Origin: Stromatinia cepivora
Taxonomy: Eukaryota; Ascomycota; Leotiomycetes; Helotiales; Sclerotiniaceae
Reading direction: 5' to 3'
DNA: 64,000 nucleotides
NCBI GenBank assembly: GCA_014898415.1
Contig: RCTD01000004.1
Span: forward strand, 805,001 to 869,000
The translations under genes were made by a program, and so were the position numbers. Position 1 is the stretch's first letter; each line of letters begins with the position of its first letter. The notes under the pieces were generated by a model. The model was not told the DNA's origin and did no database searches. It saw nothing but the letters and a program-made list of their open reading frames with translations. Shown piece by piece: positions 1-11,530 of the stretch.

Positions 1-606
1 ACGACGGGATCATATCTATATTTGAGGTTGTTGTTCGAAGGAATAGGTAGTTCTGGAAGTCCGAATTTGTGTCCGTCGATAGTGAGGTCGGACGGATTGG
101 CGCCATTCTCCAAATGACCGAGACGGCCAAGAGCCATGAGATTGGCGAAGGAGATTTCTTGGGAGAGCGCAGAGGCAGTTTGTGTATCTTTGATATCTTC
201 CTCGATGACTTCTGGGGCTTTGTCCTTTCCTTCTTGATCTCTCTTAAGAATCTATGAACATGGTTAGTAACTGCCATTCTTTACTATCACGATGCTCCAT
301 TTCTTCGAAAATATGATTGGTAGATTGATCTCCAGAAATCAAAGTAAATACCTCTTGAACATTTGTGCTCTTTCCCATATCAGGAGGAGTCTCTCCAGTA
401 ATTTCGGCCATATCTCTTGCCTCTTCACTGACGTGGCCGGCTACATCTTCACCTGAACCATTCCTTGGAGTCCGCTCCTCCTCAACGAAACCTCGACGTG
501 TTGCCGGGGTAATTTTGAAGAAAGCAGGATTTCGAGGTGCGACAATTACTCGTGGTCGAATGGTCAGTGACCTGCTTGCGCTGTGGAAGTTCAATCGTGG
601 AGGCAT
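1..606 (-). CDS. mitochondrial small-subunit ribosomal protein uS7m, 5' part
   Basis: Read on the minus strand with exons 606-352 and 251-<1; the intron 351-252 has a GTATTT donor and a TAG acceptor and keeps the frame. The protein starts MPPRLNFHSASRSL, a basic Ser/Arg-rich stretch typical of a mitochondrial presequence. It ends at the window edge in LPELPIPSNNNLKYRYDPV, which resembles the entry into the S7 fold of fungal mitochondrial ribosomal proteins (the YRYDP segment before the conserved helix). The start at 606 is chosen because it opens the presequence; an upstream in-frame ATG at 759 would add about 50 residues that look non-mitochondrial. The expected role is 3'-domain assembly of the mitochondrial 15S rRNA. 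Most of the S7 core lies outside the window, so the family call rests on the N-terminal part only. Confidence 0.6.
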
Positions 607-1344
607 GGTTGTGGCTGCTGCGAAATCAAAGGTTTCTCCGCATTTGACATCAACATCGAGTTGATGCACTAGCCAAAATTTCAGATTAGTTCTAACTGCC
701 TCAGGCCACAAATCATCTTGGGCAGTGACGATCTTTCTTGGGCGGAACCACAGAACCATAACTCGGGGTCTAAAATATTCCTGTTTAACAACATGGATCA
801 GGGTTGAAACAAAATATTTTTACTCGTTCATGAAGTTTGAGGTGTGCTACCTTGACGTTGAGCTCCACTTGACGACATTGACTTCTACTTTTCTACGGCT
901 CATGGTTAAGAACCCCTAATCAACATCTGCAGCGAAAATCAAAGTGCATGTGAGAGTATACTAGGTAGTCCAAAGCAACATTTTAATAATCCGAAGAGAA
1001 CTGCAATCTCCAATTTCATTGCTAATAACAAGATTTGGAACCAGTCCATGGTTCAAAAAGGATAATCCATAACTAAAAACTTTTCCACAACCACCTCCCA
1101 AGAAATAAAAAATGTATCCAAAAAAAATGTTGGGAATAATATTTCTGCATTCAAACTCCAGCGCCCTTGCTGTCCTGTGAAAATCCACCGCGAAACCATC
1201 CGACGCCTTGAAGTATTATTGGCATTCACCCATCCTTGTCCAAGTTGCAGCAAATGGCAAATCACCCTATTATCATCTCTTATCCTACAGGCTAAATCGA
1301 AACCATCGGCCGCAGTGTTGGTAGTTTTAGGTGTGAGGTTGAAA
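607..1344. other. intergenic, 5' flank of uS7m
   Basis: No convincing gene. It holds the 5' flank of the uS7m gene and the 3' flank of the dsRNA-binding protein gene. Open frames here are short and look like chance. Confidence 0.5.
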
Positions 1345-1759
1345 TTACCACCCGCCTCGACTTTGGGTGGGTGAGGTTGGGCTCGATCCAGTCAAGCGAA
1401 TGAGTGCCACTTCTGCCGCATCCTCTTTCGCATTGTTGAGGTTTTGTCCATCGTACCAGAATCGTGCAGCAATATTCTGGCCCGACACAATTACTGTGCT
1501 AGACCATGCTGTTCGTCCGCCTAAAAGAAGTGTTAAACTCGTATATTTTCGAGGGAAAATCGAACTTCAGAGGAGGTGGGATAGATTTACCTCTTCTATC
1601 GGATACGATCTGAAAAACTGGGGGATGAATCTGTGCCTCGCGGCATCTCTCTTGAAGAAATTTAGCAAATTTGATGTTTAGTGTTCATAACATAAATTGC
1701 TTACCTTCGAGCTTCTCCTGCCATGTAGGTGAGCTAGAATTGTATGTTGAATAAGACAT
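1345..1759 (-). CDS. small stand-alone dsRNA-binding-domain protein
   Basis: Three exons on the minus strand: 1759-1705, 1650-1591 and 1520-1345. All introns are GT-AG (GTAAGC and GTAAAT donors) and the phases agree, giving 96 residues. The N-terminal helix (SPTWQEKLEERCREAQ) is followed by three strands (PPVFQIVSDRR, TAWSSTVIVSGQ, AARFWYDG) and a C-terminal helix with the signature AKEDAAEVALIRL. That is the alpha-beta-beta-beta-alpha plan of the dsRBD, with the Lys-x-x-Ala-Ala segment that contacts dsRNA at the start of helix 2. Nothing else is encoded, so the protein is essentially one domain. Similar small DRBM proteins exist in filamentous ascomycetes, but I know no assigned function. 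It could sequester or present dsRNA; a link to the Argonaute gene at the other end of the window is speculation. Confidence 0.72.
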
Positions 1760-4221
1760 CTTAGATAGGGTTTTGATACTAGAAGGTCTGAAAGTGTTCA
1801 AGGTCTTGAGCTAGATCTAGAATTGAGTGCTAGTGTGGAGGAGAAACAGTGGGGAGCGGGTTCGGGAATGGCGTTATACTCCGCAGGAATTGAAGCTGGT
1901 CTTATAGATGATCCGCATGTACCATTAACAAGGGAGGAGAAGTGTTGAGAATGATATGAAACTCTGAGGTGGCAGTCAGATAAAGTTAGATGCCTTTTCA
2001 TTTGCATACCCATGCAACACGACAGCTTGACTTTGGGATTGTCTCGGCATGATGCATTGGATAGTGAGAGAAATGGATTTCAAAGAAGTAACGTCAATCA
2101 CCCGTAACTTAGGGCCGTGTGTGCTGTCTTCATCGGTGGCTAGGACAACTCATGTGCAACCTCTTACTGACGACTTCGGTAAAGTGAAGAAAAAGCAATT
2201 TGAGGCTTGAGACAATAGCAGTGAGTGGAGATGCTCCAGCCAGCGCTGGAGATACTTGCAGCAACTTGCAGTCTCGCATCGTCATGGGGCATTGGGAGAA
2301 TGAAATGAAAGCTGGCAAATGTATGTATGTATGTATGTGTGCGTAGTGTGTATGGAAGTATGTGGGGTGGAAGGTAAAAGGTGCATATAGAGAGAGGGGC
2401 GGATCATATGCGAGAGGGTGACGATAGAAAAAAAAGACTCCCCATAAAAGAAGCCCAATAAGAGTGCGAAATAGTGAACCTTGCCAGAAAAAATTAACGA
2501 GCTGCAGGACGACGCATCCGAGAAGTCACTACTAGCTGATTCCAGACCAATTTGTTATGTACTGAGACTTGATATATCTCCTGCCATATTTTGTTGGTGT
2601 TCCTTTGTTACTTATTCCTAAAAAAGCAAATGTAAATTTCTAGAAGCCCAAATCTTCTATCCCAGCATCTTTCATCTTCGCAAATATAGAAAACTATATC
2701 GGAAAATGCAATATATTAGGAGTCGTACGATGTGATTGGTCAATTCGGAACATATAAAAAAGTGTAATGGTCTACCAGAATTTCCATTATCGAATTTCCC
2801 TCCCTTTTCCACTACTGTAGATTTCCGGGGAGATGAGATCGAGGTATCTGCAGGAACGGGTGCTTACATACATATTTATACATATCGATCAATGATCTTC
2901 AGGGTAGCTTCTGGGGTGAAAGTATTTGGCGGAGATACCCCAGGCAAAGTAACGGATAGGTACATCAGTACATTCCAAGAATCAAGCACTCAGCCCTGCG
3001 GCTTCTTTAACGGTGAGGCCACCGCTTCTTACTTCACCGCCCTGATGTACCAACCAGATTCCAGAAGCCTGGCTCAAACATCTATAGATATTAACAAAAG
3101 GGTGTGTCTAGCTTCAAACGATCCTGGAAAACGGATAGATACTTGCATTTCGTCTATAAAGACTTGGGAATAACGGTCGTACAGCAAGCATCTCCAGTTG
3201 AAATTTTCCAAGTGGACTGATTGTATTACCTCGAGAAAACTTGGTAAAAACACAACTTAAAGCGAAGAATAGCTCGCAAAATCCTTAACAGCACAATATG
3301 CCGCACCCCGTCGGATGCTCCGCTTACCTAACCGCCATAGAGTTTGCTGGATCTAGGGACATCTTCCGTTTAACAAGGGGATTGATAATGAGGAGAAACC
3401 GCGAGATACACAACCTGATAATGAAACACTTTGTTCATAAAAATGTTGCGTGGCGGCGTGAGAGATGGACAAGTATATTGAAGCCTTGTCCATCTCAACA
3501 CCTGAGCAGCCCTATTTTCGACAGCGCATCGACAGGATCTGGAATCTATTGCTGCCCAAGTGTTCGAATATTTGAGGATAATTGAAGAGTTGCTCCATGA
3601 ATATCATTCTATTGTCGGACGACATTTACTAGGGTGTAATTTATATTACTCGGCAAGTTTGACAATCAGGAACAGTTTTTTCCCGTACCCGTCTCAGCAA
3701 ATTGTATCACCTGTGAAATTGGGGTGCTACCTTTTTATGCACTTTCCACACGTGACTATGTGGACATATGGTATTTGGTAGATCACCAATCATGTTCGTT
3801 ATATTGGACTGCACAGTGTACTTGGGGACAATCATTAATAACAGGAGTAAAACGGGGAAATTCTTCATACAAATAATGAAGAGGAGGTTTGCTTTGTGTT
3901 TGATGAAATAGCGATTTTGGTAATCTTTGAACAACAAAAGTGCACGGCCCACGGGTATGGCCTAGGCCTAGGCCTACGCCTACTAGGTAGTTGCCGTGCC
4001 TCGGTCCAAAGAATGTGGGGAAAGGAGCTTGGTACTCAGTTTCAGTACAAGTTATTATCTTCCTAACATATTCAATTGTTGGAGTCCTAATCACAATCAT
4101 TCTTTTGAATTATTAGAAAATATAGAGGGAACCAAGGATAGACGCTTTCTACACTTCATTAAGTTCGACAAATTAGATAATCTACCTCCCATCAGATCAT
4201 TCGTTAACAGTCTTCGACATC
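1760..4221. other. long intergenic region
   Basis: About 2.5 kb without a supported gene. A 145-codon open frame at 2736-3173 has no recognisable domain and no clear splice partners. An ATGT microsatellite lies at 2318-2338 and a short GGCCTA-type repeat near 3959-3990. Promoters for the flanking genes must lie at the ends. Confidence 0.5.
2318..2338. repeat. ATGT tetranucleotide microsatellite
   Basis: Five consecutive ATGT units, with a TGTGCG-type edge. Confidence 0.9.
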
Positions 4222-5447
<1,226 letters not shown>

Positions 5448-5934
5448 TTGTATAGAAATTTCAAGTATGTATTTTAGGATTAGTGTAATGATTGTTTTGA
5501 TACCATTTGCATCTTATTTTCCCATGATATGTGACTGGTGAGGTATAAGCAACTGCAGGGCTCGAATAGCTGCTTGGTTGACCTGCTTAGTCGACATATA
5601 CCCTTAAAGTCTTATTGGCATATAGCCCGACTAAGCATCTTGACTAAGCAACCCACAAAGCACTTTCAAAATAATATTCTTGTTCTCTTCAAAATTGTTT
5701 TCATTCCTCTACCCTTCGACCCTTCAACCTTTGTGAAATTTCTCCATGAACCACAACACCAACATCTCTTCTGGGGCAGCACTTGCTTGCTATACTCGTG
5801 TAGGTTTGTATTCCCCACCTATTATCTAGAGACAATTTAATTGATTCCTTCTACCAATCAGTTAGGAAGATACCACGATCAACACCAGCAAGGTTCAAGA
5901 AAACCTCCATCTGTGCGGTCTGATATAATCATGA

Positions 5935-6019
5935 AATACCCAACTGCGGTCAGGTCACACAATTGATTAGAGCTTTCTCTTTAATTCAACATTAATTGAT
6001 CTGACCGCAGTTGGGTATT
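5935..6019. repeat. inverted repeat, 19-nt perfect arms
   Basis: The left arm 5935-5953 (aatacccaactgcggtcag) is exactly complementary to the right arm 6001-6019, with 47 nt between. The inner flanks are also partly complementary (TGATTA / ATTAATTGAT). A transcript could form a long hairpin. Confidence 0.9.
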
Positions 6020-6839
6020 CCATTATCAGCATGGCGTTATAATTCAAAACCGGAGTTTTCTTTTTCCAATACCAACATCTTTTTGCACAGTGCAAGCATT
6101 TGAGATGGACAGATATGGGGTCCTCCCCATACACGCCGTCTTAGGAACTCGTCCTCCGGCGGCTCGATAAAGAGTTTCGCTCGGCAGGAAATTAGACCGA
6201 GGGAGATGGTGCTTTCAAGATCAAGCTCGTGGTTACACTAATGACCATGAACACATTCCTGGGGAGTATGATACGCCAATGAATCTTACTATCTGGCCAG
6301 ACTGCTGATTACTATTTCTCCATATTTAAAGACAGTACTGAAGTCTATCTGCTATCGATCTGTCGTGAATGGATTTCTAATATGGCTTGTTCTTTCTTCT
6401 GCAGTTCGGAGGTTGAACAACTGTTGCTCACTGTGTCGAGAGCTACACCCTCAAGGTCAGCAGATTGGGCACAGTGCTACTCACCTGGTGCCTCTACCGA
6501 GACCGGGCGATGAAGAGTCTCCTCGGACAGAGCTCCCTACCAGAAGTACGTTCAACACTTTTTTTTTATCAAACCCAGTTCTCGTAGCATCCTGTAAAAA
6601 TAGTACTGACATTTGTATCTTGCAGACACCACTTAACATCACCAGTGTCCGGAGCATTGGGCTGATAGACTTTCAGCTGGAAAGCCTTGGCTAATACACA
6701 GTCTGCAGCTGATACCGCTTCTTCCACTTCTACAATTTGTCGTCTAAACATCAATCTCGCCATACATCGGATGATCAAGACGATTCCATTCGCTACAGTG
6801 GAACACGAAAAGGCCGGTACGCCCTGTGTATCCACGGGC

Positions 6840-6914
6840 CTCGATCTCCTTCGTGTCTACAAAACTACAAAGCGTAGTCTATCAACATGAACCCAAGACA
6901 CGAAGGAGATCGAG
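6840..6914. repeat. inverted repeat, 19-nt perfect arms
   Basis: The arm 6840-6858 (ctcgatctccttcgtgtct) is exactly complementary to 6896-6914, with 37 nt between. The sequence is unrelated to the other two hairpins but the geometry is the same. Confidence 0.9.
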
Positions 6915-7397
6915 TACCACAACCACGTATAGACCAACGGATATCAGATCACGGCGCACAGAGAATCCATTACGATCTCCAAATGCGCATTTTCGAGACG
7001 TTGATCCAGAGAGACCATCTAATCCGCCACCAGGCACAGCGATGCTCATCATGTGCGATCTTCAGGATCGAAGAGGAGAGGAGTTTGCTTGTTCTGGCCA
7101 CGACGGTCGTCCGGCTTCACGCTCTTCAACACCAGTTGCTAATTCTCGTCGTCGATGGTTTGAATCTCGACAATCTGTTCCTGATGGAAGCAGATTGTCA
7201 TGCTTCTGGTGTTGCTAGCCCTGAAGATAACAACAACGGTGGCCGCTCTGCGGACTCCAGACCAGAGGATGGACAAATGTGAACGAAGGGCATGTGGAGA
7301 GACTTGAGTTGAACATAGGTATTAGGTTTTCAATATGGTTATGAATGAGCTCTAGTAGAGGGGATACTCGCTTTGGTTGATCAAAGAGCAGAATACT

Positions 7398-7532
7398 ATG
7401 TCCAGACTTCATTCATACAACCTCATAAGTCGGGAGAAGATCTACTGTGACAACTGGGCTCATGAAGGCACTTGTGCATTTATGCAAGATGGATGCAAAT
7501 ACAAGCACGAAATGCCAGAAGTGCCTTCATGA
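7398..7532 (+). pseudogene. CCCH zinc-finger protein remnant
   Basis: A 44-codon frame starting at ATG 7398 contains CDNWAHEGTCAFMQDGCKYK followed by HEMP. This is a C-x8-C-x6-C-x3-H zinc finger with the KYKHEMP ending seen in a family of fungal CCCH proteins. In that family the finger sits in a much longer protein, C-terminal to a domain containing a VDGD-like strand. Here the frame stops four residues after HEMP, exactly where an inverted copy of the upstream coding DNA begins (arms 7451-7473 and 7519-7541). No preceding exon is certain. I read it as the truncated end of a decayed gene; a very small functional peptide cannot be excluded. Confidence 0.5.
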
Positions 7533-7541
7533 ACCCAGTTG
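7451..7541. repeat. inverted repeat, 23-nt arms, overlapping a direct repeat
   Basis: The arms 7451-7473 and 7519-7541 are complementary with one mismatch and a 45-nt spacer. The left arm is coding sequence of the CCCH finger. A direct repeat overlaps it: 7491-7506 and 7541-7556 share 14 of 16 bases (ggatgcaaatacaagc type). Confidence 0.88.
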
Positions 7542-7556
7542 GATGCAGGTACAAGC

Positions 7557-9205
7557 TTGAGCTGACTGGATCAAGCCATACGAGTCTTTTTAAACTCCAA
7601 TTTTAGACCAAAGGAGAATTTTAGCCTAGACTCCGCTCAAATCTCTCTTGGTGTGAACTGGATTGTCTTGTCGATATTTTGTCACGACCAATACCTACGG
7701 TCTTTGAAATGTAGTTCGGATCAGTTCGCTTTATGTATAATTAATTTAAAAGAATGCATTGTTTATTTCCTCTGGCCGCTTCGGCATGCATTCGAAACTT
7801 GGGAGATGGTGACTGATAGGTTGAGCTGAAAGGGTGGCTGGTGGAGAGTTCATAGGTAGTAAGTGAATCAATCACCTATGCAACATCATCTACTGTAGCT
7901 AATAGTCTTCTTATCAGCATAGTTATATATTCAACCCAACATTCACTAGCCTATCACCCAGTCTAGAAAACTACGGAGTACCTTTCTGTACTACTCCGAC
8001 ACACGTGAGGTAACTAATAAGCAATGAATTCTCACACTTCCATTCAAGACTCACTAACAATCCTACTCAGATTGAACACGTATCCACTTTAAGCTTTTCG
8101 GCATAAATTTAGCAAGGCTAAGGAAAGTCTAAAGTCTCATGCTGCTGCTGCTGCTGCAAAGTAGGCTCTCGCCAATTACAAGAAATCTGTAAAGAAATTC
8201 TCGACAGAACTTATTAATTTAAGGCTATACGACTTATTGCCATACCTATATGTTTTGATACAAACAAAAGTCGGCGTGCGTTCGATGGAACATAATGACT
8301 CGTGTTCTGTCCGGGTTAGGAAACTAATGACGATTATTCTTTTCCAGGATTTCAAATCGAAATGAGAGTGCCTTGTTCCCGCCTGCCAGAGCCATAGAGT
8401 TGAGACGAAGCAGGCCCCTCGGTTATTTACATATCCTTGGAGACTTTTAATCATTGAGCGTTTGCATATATGCATTTGATTGTACAAACGCAATATACCA
8501 CTCCCCTATGACGCCACAAAATAATAGAATCGCGTCCCACCACAACTTTCCCACACAACGAGCGAAAGGTCAACATCAGTGTTTCCAGCCCATCAAAATC
8601 CCAGAGTCTTTGGCCCCATCAACCGAGCAAGAGTCCTCTCGATCATCTACCGAGCACACTTATACCTGTTCCCTCTTCATACCTCGGCCATAGTCTGCAA
8701 AGAACTCAAAATCTCGTTTGAAGGGGAAGAGATCAAGGAGATGGGCCAAATGAGGCGTCTTTTCGAAAATATGGATGGATCAGAAAAGTGGATCGCTTAA
8801 TATCCTTCCTGGATGATCATCCATTGATCTAGCATGACGACTCATGGGTCGTCCGGGCTTTTTCGCTGTTCCAGCTGTAGTGAGTGGGGATTTTGAATCA
8901 TGAGGTTTCGTAAGAATTACCTGGAACGCACTGAGCAGACAACGAATACGTCTCATATCAATGTATCATTATCATACTCCGAGTTTCTGTAAACATTTGT
9001 GTACCATACTATCAGTTTCATCATTCCTTCAATCCCTCGTTCCCTCATTCATCTAGTCCGCACCCCGCCCGAGAGTAGAAGGTACTCATACTTCATTAGC
9101 GAGCTTGGATTTTGTTATATTAATGGAGTGGTCAGAACTTTCACTTACAGAGCTTTGATCGAACAAAAAATGAGATGGAGCGAGAATCCAAGCTTCATAG
9201 TGTTG
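7557..9205. other. intergenic region
   Basis: No supported gene. A (CTG)n microsatellite of five to six units lies at 8141-8157. An open frame at 8579-8800 has no recognisable motif. Confidence 0.45.
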
Positions 9206-9717
9206 TAAGAGTTCTGATCCGGACTTACCATACACTAAACGAAATCATACCAAAATTGACGATTTTTCAGCTTTTCAAACCCTTGTTATTTATATGAAAA
9301 CTTGAAATAATTTATTAAAATTTGTATTTATATAAAAATAATTATTCGAAATTTATTAAATATTAAATACAATATTTTTATATATTTTTGTGTTGAAATT
9401 ATATATATTCGAAATCAAAAAAGCCAAAAAATTCAAAAAAATCGTTTATTTTATATAAGAAAAACATTACATATTCGAAATTTTAAAAAATTTGAATTTT
9501 AAATTAATATAATTTTTGAAGAAAAATTATAAAAATAAAAAAATAAATTTTTTTATGATTCAATTGTATTTAATTATTATATTACAAAATTTCAATTATC
9601 TCTATTTAATATTGAAAAAGTTATTCGATATTTAATTTTGTATAAGAAAACATAGTTTTTGCAGGGATTCTGTCACGAATTCGAATGATGTGCAGTGAAT
9701 AGATTCCAGAACTCTTA
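9206..9717. repeat. AT-rich block bounded by 11-bp inverted sequences
   Basis: From about 9280 to 9660 the DNA is almost entirely A and T, with the word TTCGAAAT or a close variant recurring near 9345, 9408, 9473 and 9623. The block lies between taagagttctg (9206-9216) and its exact complement at 9707-9717. It could be a degraded transposon or MITE made AT-rich by repeat-induced mutation, or simply an AT isochore; the 11-bp ends may be coincidental. No coding remnant is visible. Confidence 0.5.
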
Positions 9718-10303
9718 TTTTGGTTTAATAGCTATAGTATATATATGATGAATGATATATTATACGGGAAATAGACCAGAAAATCAGGTGAAAAGTTGGG
9801 CAATAACGGAGTGGAGTGGTATTGTAGGGTAATTTGGAAGTGTGAGGTGAAAATGGGAGGTGCAGTGTGCAATGTGTTATGTGTATAATTTTCGCTGCTT
9901 CAGAGTTATGTATGCTAATGAAGATAATGGAAACTTTATAAATCAGCGTATGCATGTGACTGATATATGACCGATAGGTTGCATGGAAATCAAACACTCC
10001 ATTCTGGTGTGGATAGATTCTTCGAGATGTGATTCATGAAAGTGTTACCTCGCAGTTGGTGTTTCCTAATATTCCCCATCGCTTTTCGAGTTCGCTCTCT
10101 ATTGTTATATAAGCATCACCTCCATGTGAAAGACACACTAGATGGGAAACCATATATTGAAACTATTGAATTCATGTATTTGAGAACCAATGCTGTTAAA
10201 CTTTTGTGCGTGTGCGAGCCTTTAATCATCTTTAATGATCGAAACTCCTTTGCTCTTCATCATCCCCTCCCCATTACCCCGCAACCCACATTATATATAT
10301 CCC
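9718..10303. other. intergenic region
   Basis: Nothing convincing. It is the 3' flank of the BTB gene and AT-rich. Confidence 0.45.
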
Positions 10304-10539
10304 CTATCTCTGTCTCGCCAACTGATGCGCCACCATCTGTGTTCTCCGACCCATAAATGACCAATACCATGTCGGCTGACAATGTTGCACTCTACATCCC
10401 TTACTATACTGCTTGAGCACATCATGATTCCAAAAAGCCGGATCGACATTCTTTCCATCCTTTGGCTTTGAAATATTCATACAATCGAGACAGAGACCAT
10501 CAAAATGATCTTGGACCTGCTCGCCTGTTCGCCTGTTCG
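10304..10539 (-). pseudogene. displaced C-terminal reading frame of the BTB-type protein
   Basis: On the minus strand the frame shifted relative to the main BTB reading frame runs from the 8-bp repeat at 10539 to a TAG at 10304. It begins with EQVQDHFDGLCLDCMN, which matches the F-D-G-L-C-L-D-C-M signature that closes this fungal BTB protein family. About 60 further residues follow. The main frame instead ends at 10477 in an unrelated tail. This stretch therefore looks like the original C-terminus, put out of frame. Confidence 0.65.
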
Positions 10540-11530
10540 CTCAATGGCTGAATCCCGCAAACGGCTCGTGCATAGGTTGCATGCGTCTTCGGGAATTTCG
10601 CACTCGAAATCATCAAAGGTGTCGAGAATCGTCTGGGCTGCCTTCTTCATATGACTTTCCAGGGGCCAGATGCCAGTCTTGGAGAGACCGGTGCAGTATT
10701 CGAAAAGGGAGTCCTTCCTGCATTTGCATGTTTGTTGAAGGAAATAATCGATTGGCGTGAAGAGTCCTTTGAGAATTTTGCAGCGGAGATTGCCCTTGGC
10801 GCCATTGAGTGCATCTGTGTTTTGCGTTGGATAGTGATTTGAGCAATAACAACGAATGAACTTACTGATGACAGTATGTTCAAGATGAAGACGCTGATGC
10901 TTGGTTGGATTCTTATCCTTGATGTGATCCGCCGTTCCATACACCAATTTCTTGGTCATGTACATGAACTCTCTTGGAAAGTCAAGCTCCTTAGCAAGAT
11001 AAATGAGTTTGCTCATTCCATCAAGGTCCAACCTCCTATAGTTCTGACGGTTCATCCATTCTCTTGCCCACTGCGAACTCCTCAGCCTGGAAATATCCCA
11101 TTCACGGTTTCCACAGACTTCGATAGCCTCATATACATCCTCAACGTTGAGGTCGTACAACCCATCAACCATGGTATCATGGACGATGCGAAACCAAAGC
11201 TCCAGACTCTTTACCGTACCAAAATAGACCGGTACGAATGATGACTTGCTTGCTCGAAAATGCTCTCGGAGTGAGGCATCCCATACTTTAGAGCTCTCGC
11301 TGAGAACCTTTCTCGAGACCTTGTAATGAGCCAGAGTAGTTTCTATGGTAGACTCCTCGCCGGTAACAGGATGTGTCAAGATTTCCTCTCCGATGAGCCG
11401 AACAGTCATGTCACCTTCCGAATCAAATGACCAAATTGACAGGTGTCTATCAATTTCATTAGCAACGCACCATCAAATAATCTGATCGGAAATACTTACT
11501 GCTGGGGGCTGGGGGCTGGCGGCTTGCCAT
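10477..11530 (-). CDS. BTB/POZ-type fungal protein, probably frame-broken
   Basis: The core lies in exons 11446-10866 and 10814-10477; the intron 10865-10815 (GTAAGT...ACACAG) is 51 nt, so it can also be read through. The upstream part of the core reads HLSIWSFDSEGDMTVRL before the ATG at 11407-11409, showing that the gene begins further 5'. A likely first exon is 11530-11500 (MASRQPPAPS) with the intron 11499-11447, but its phase does not fit the core frame. The fold resembles fungal BTB proteins: a strand-rich N-terminus (DMTVRL, ESTIETTLAHYKVSRKVLSE, the 'set fast in memory' BTB helix), then helical repeats (YDLNVEDVYEAIEVCG), a cysteine cluster (CKCRKDSLFEYC) and CNLC. BTB domains mediate dimerisation or cullin-3 binding; the role here is unknown. 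The last residues are replaced by a frameshifted tail. Confidence 0.6.
10516..10539. repeat. 8-bp tandem repeat at the BTB frame break
   Basis: Three consecutive 8-bp units, cctgctcg, cctgttcg and cctgttcg. One unit fewer restores the frame into the conserved C-terminus. Confidence 0.9.

Larger units (their letters stand above)
5448..7397. other. intergenic region with hairpins and possible decayed coding DNA
   Basis: No intact gene. Two near-perfect inverted repeats occur here and a third just beyond (listed separately). Fragments between about 6600 and 7280 have coding-like composition in changing frames, on the plus strand (for example ILVVDG near 7140-7160) and on the minus strand at 6569-6835. 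No continuous gene could be built from them. They may be the decayed 5' part of the CCCH gene remnant that follows. Confidence 0.4.

Noticed and set aside
2736..3173. 145-codon open frame on the plus strand
   Set aside because: No recognisable motif, no signal peptide or helix pattern and no coherent splice partners; it may be chance or a decayed element.
3959..3990. GGCCTAGGCCTAGGCCTA short repeat
   Set aside because: Too short and isolated to assign to a telomere or satellite.
6365..6694. 109-codon open frame before the CCCH remnant
   Set aside because: Composition is not convincing and it cannot be joined in phase to the zinc-finger stretch.
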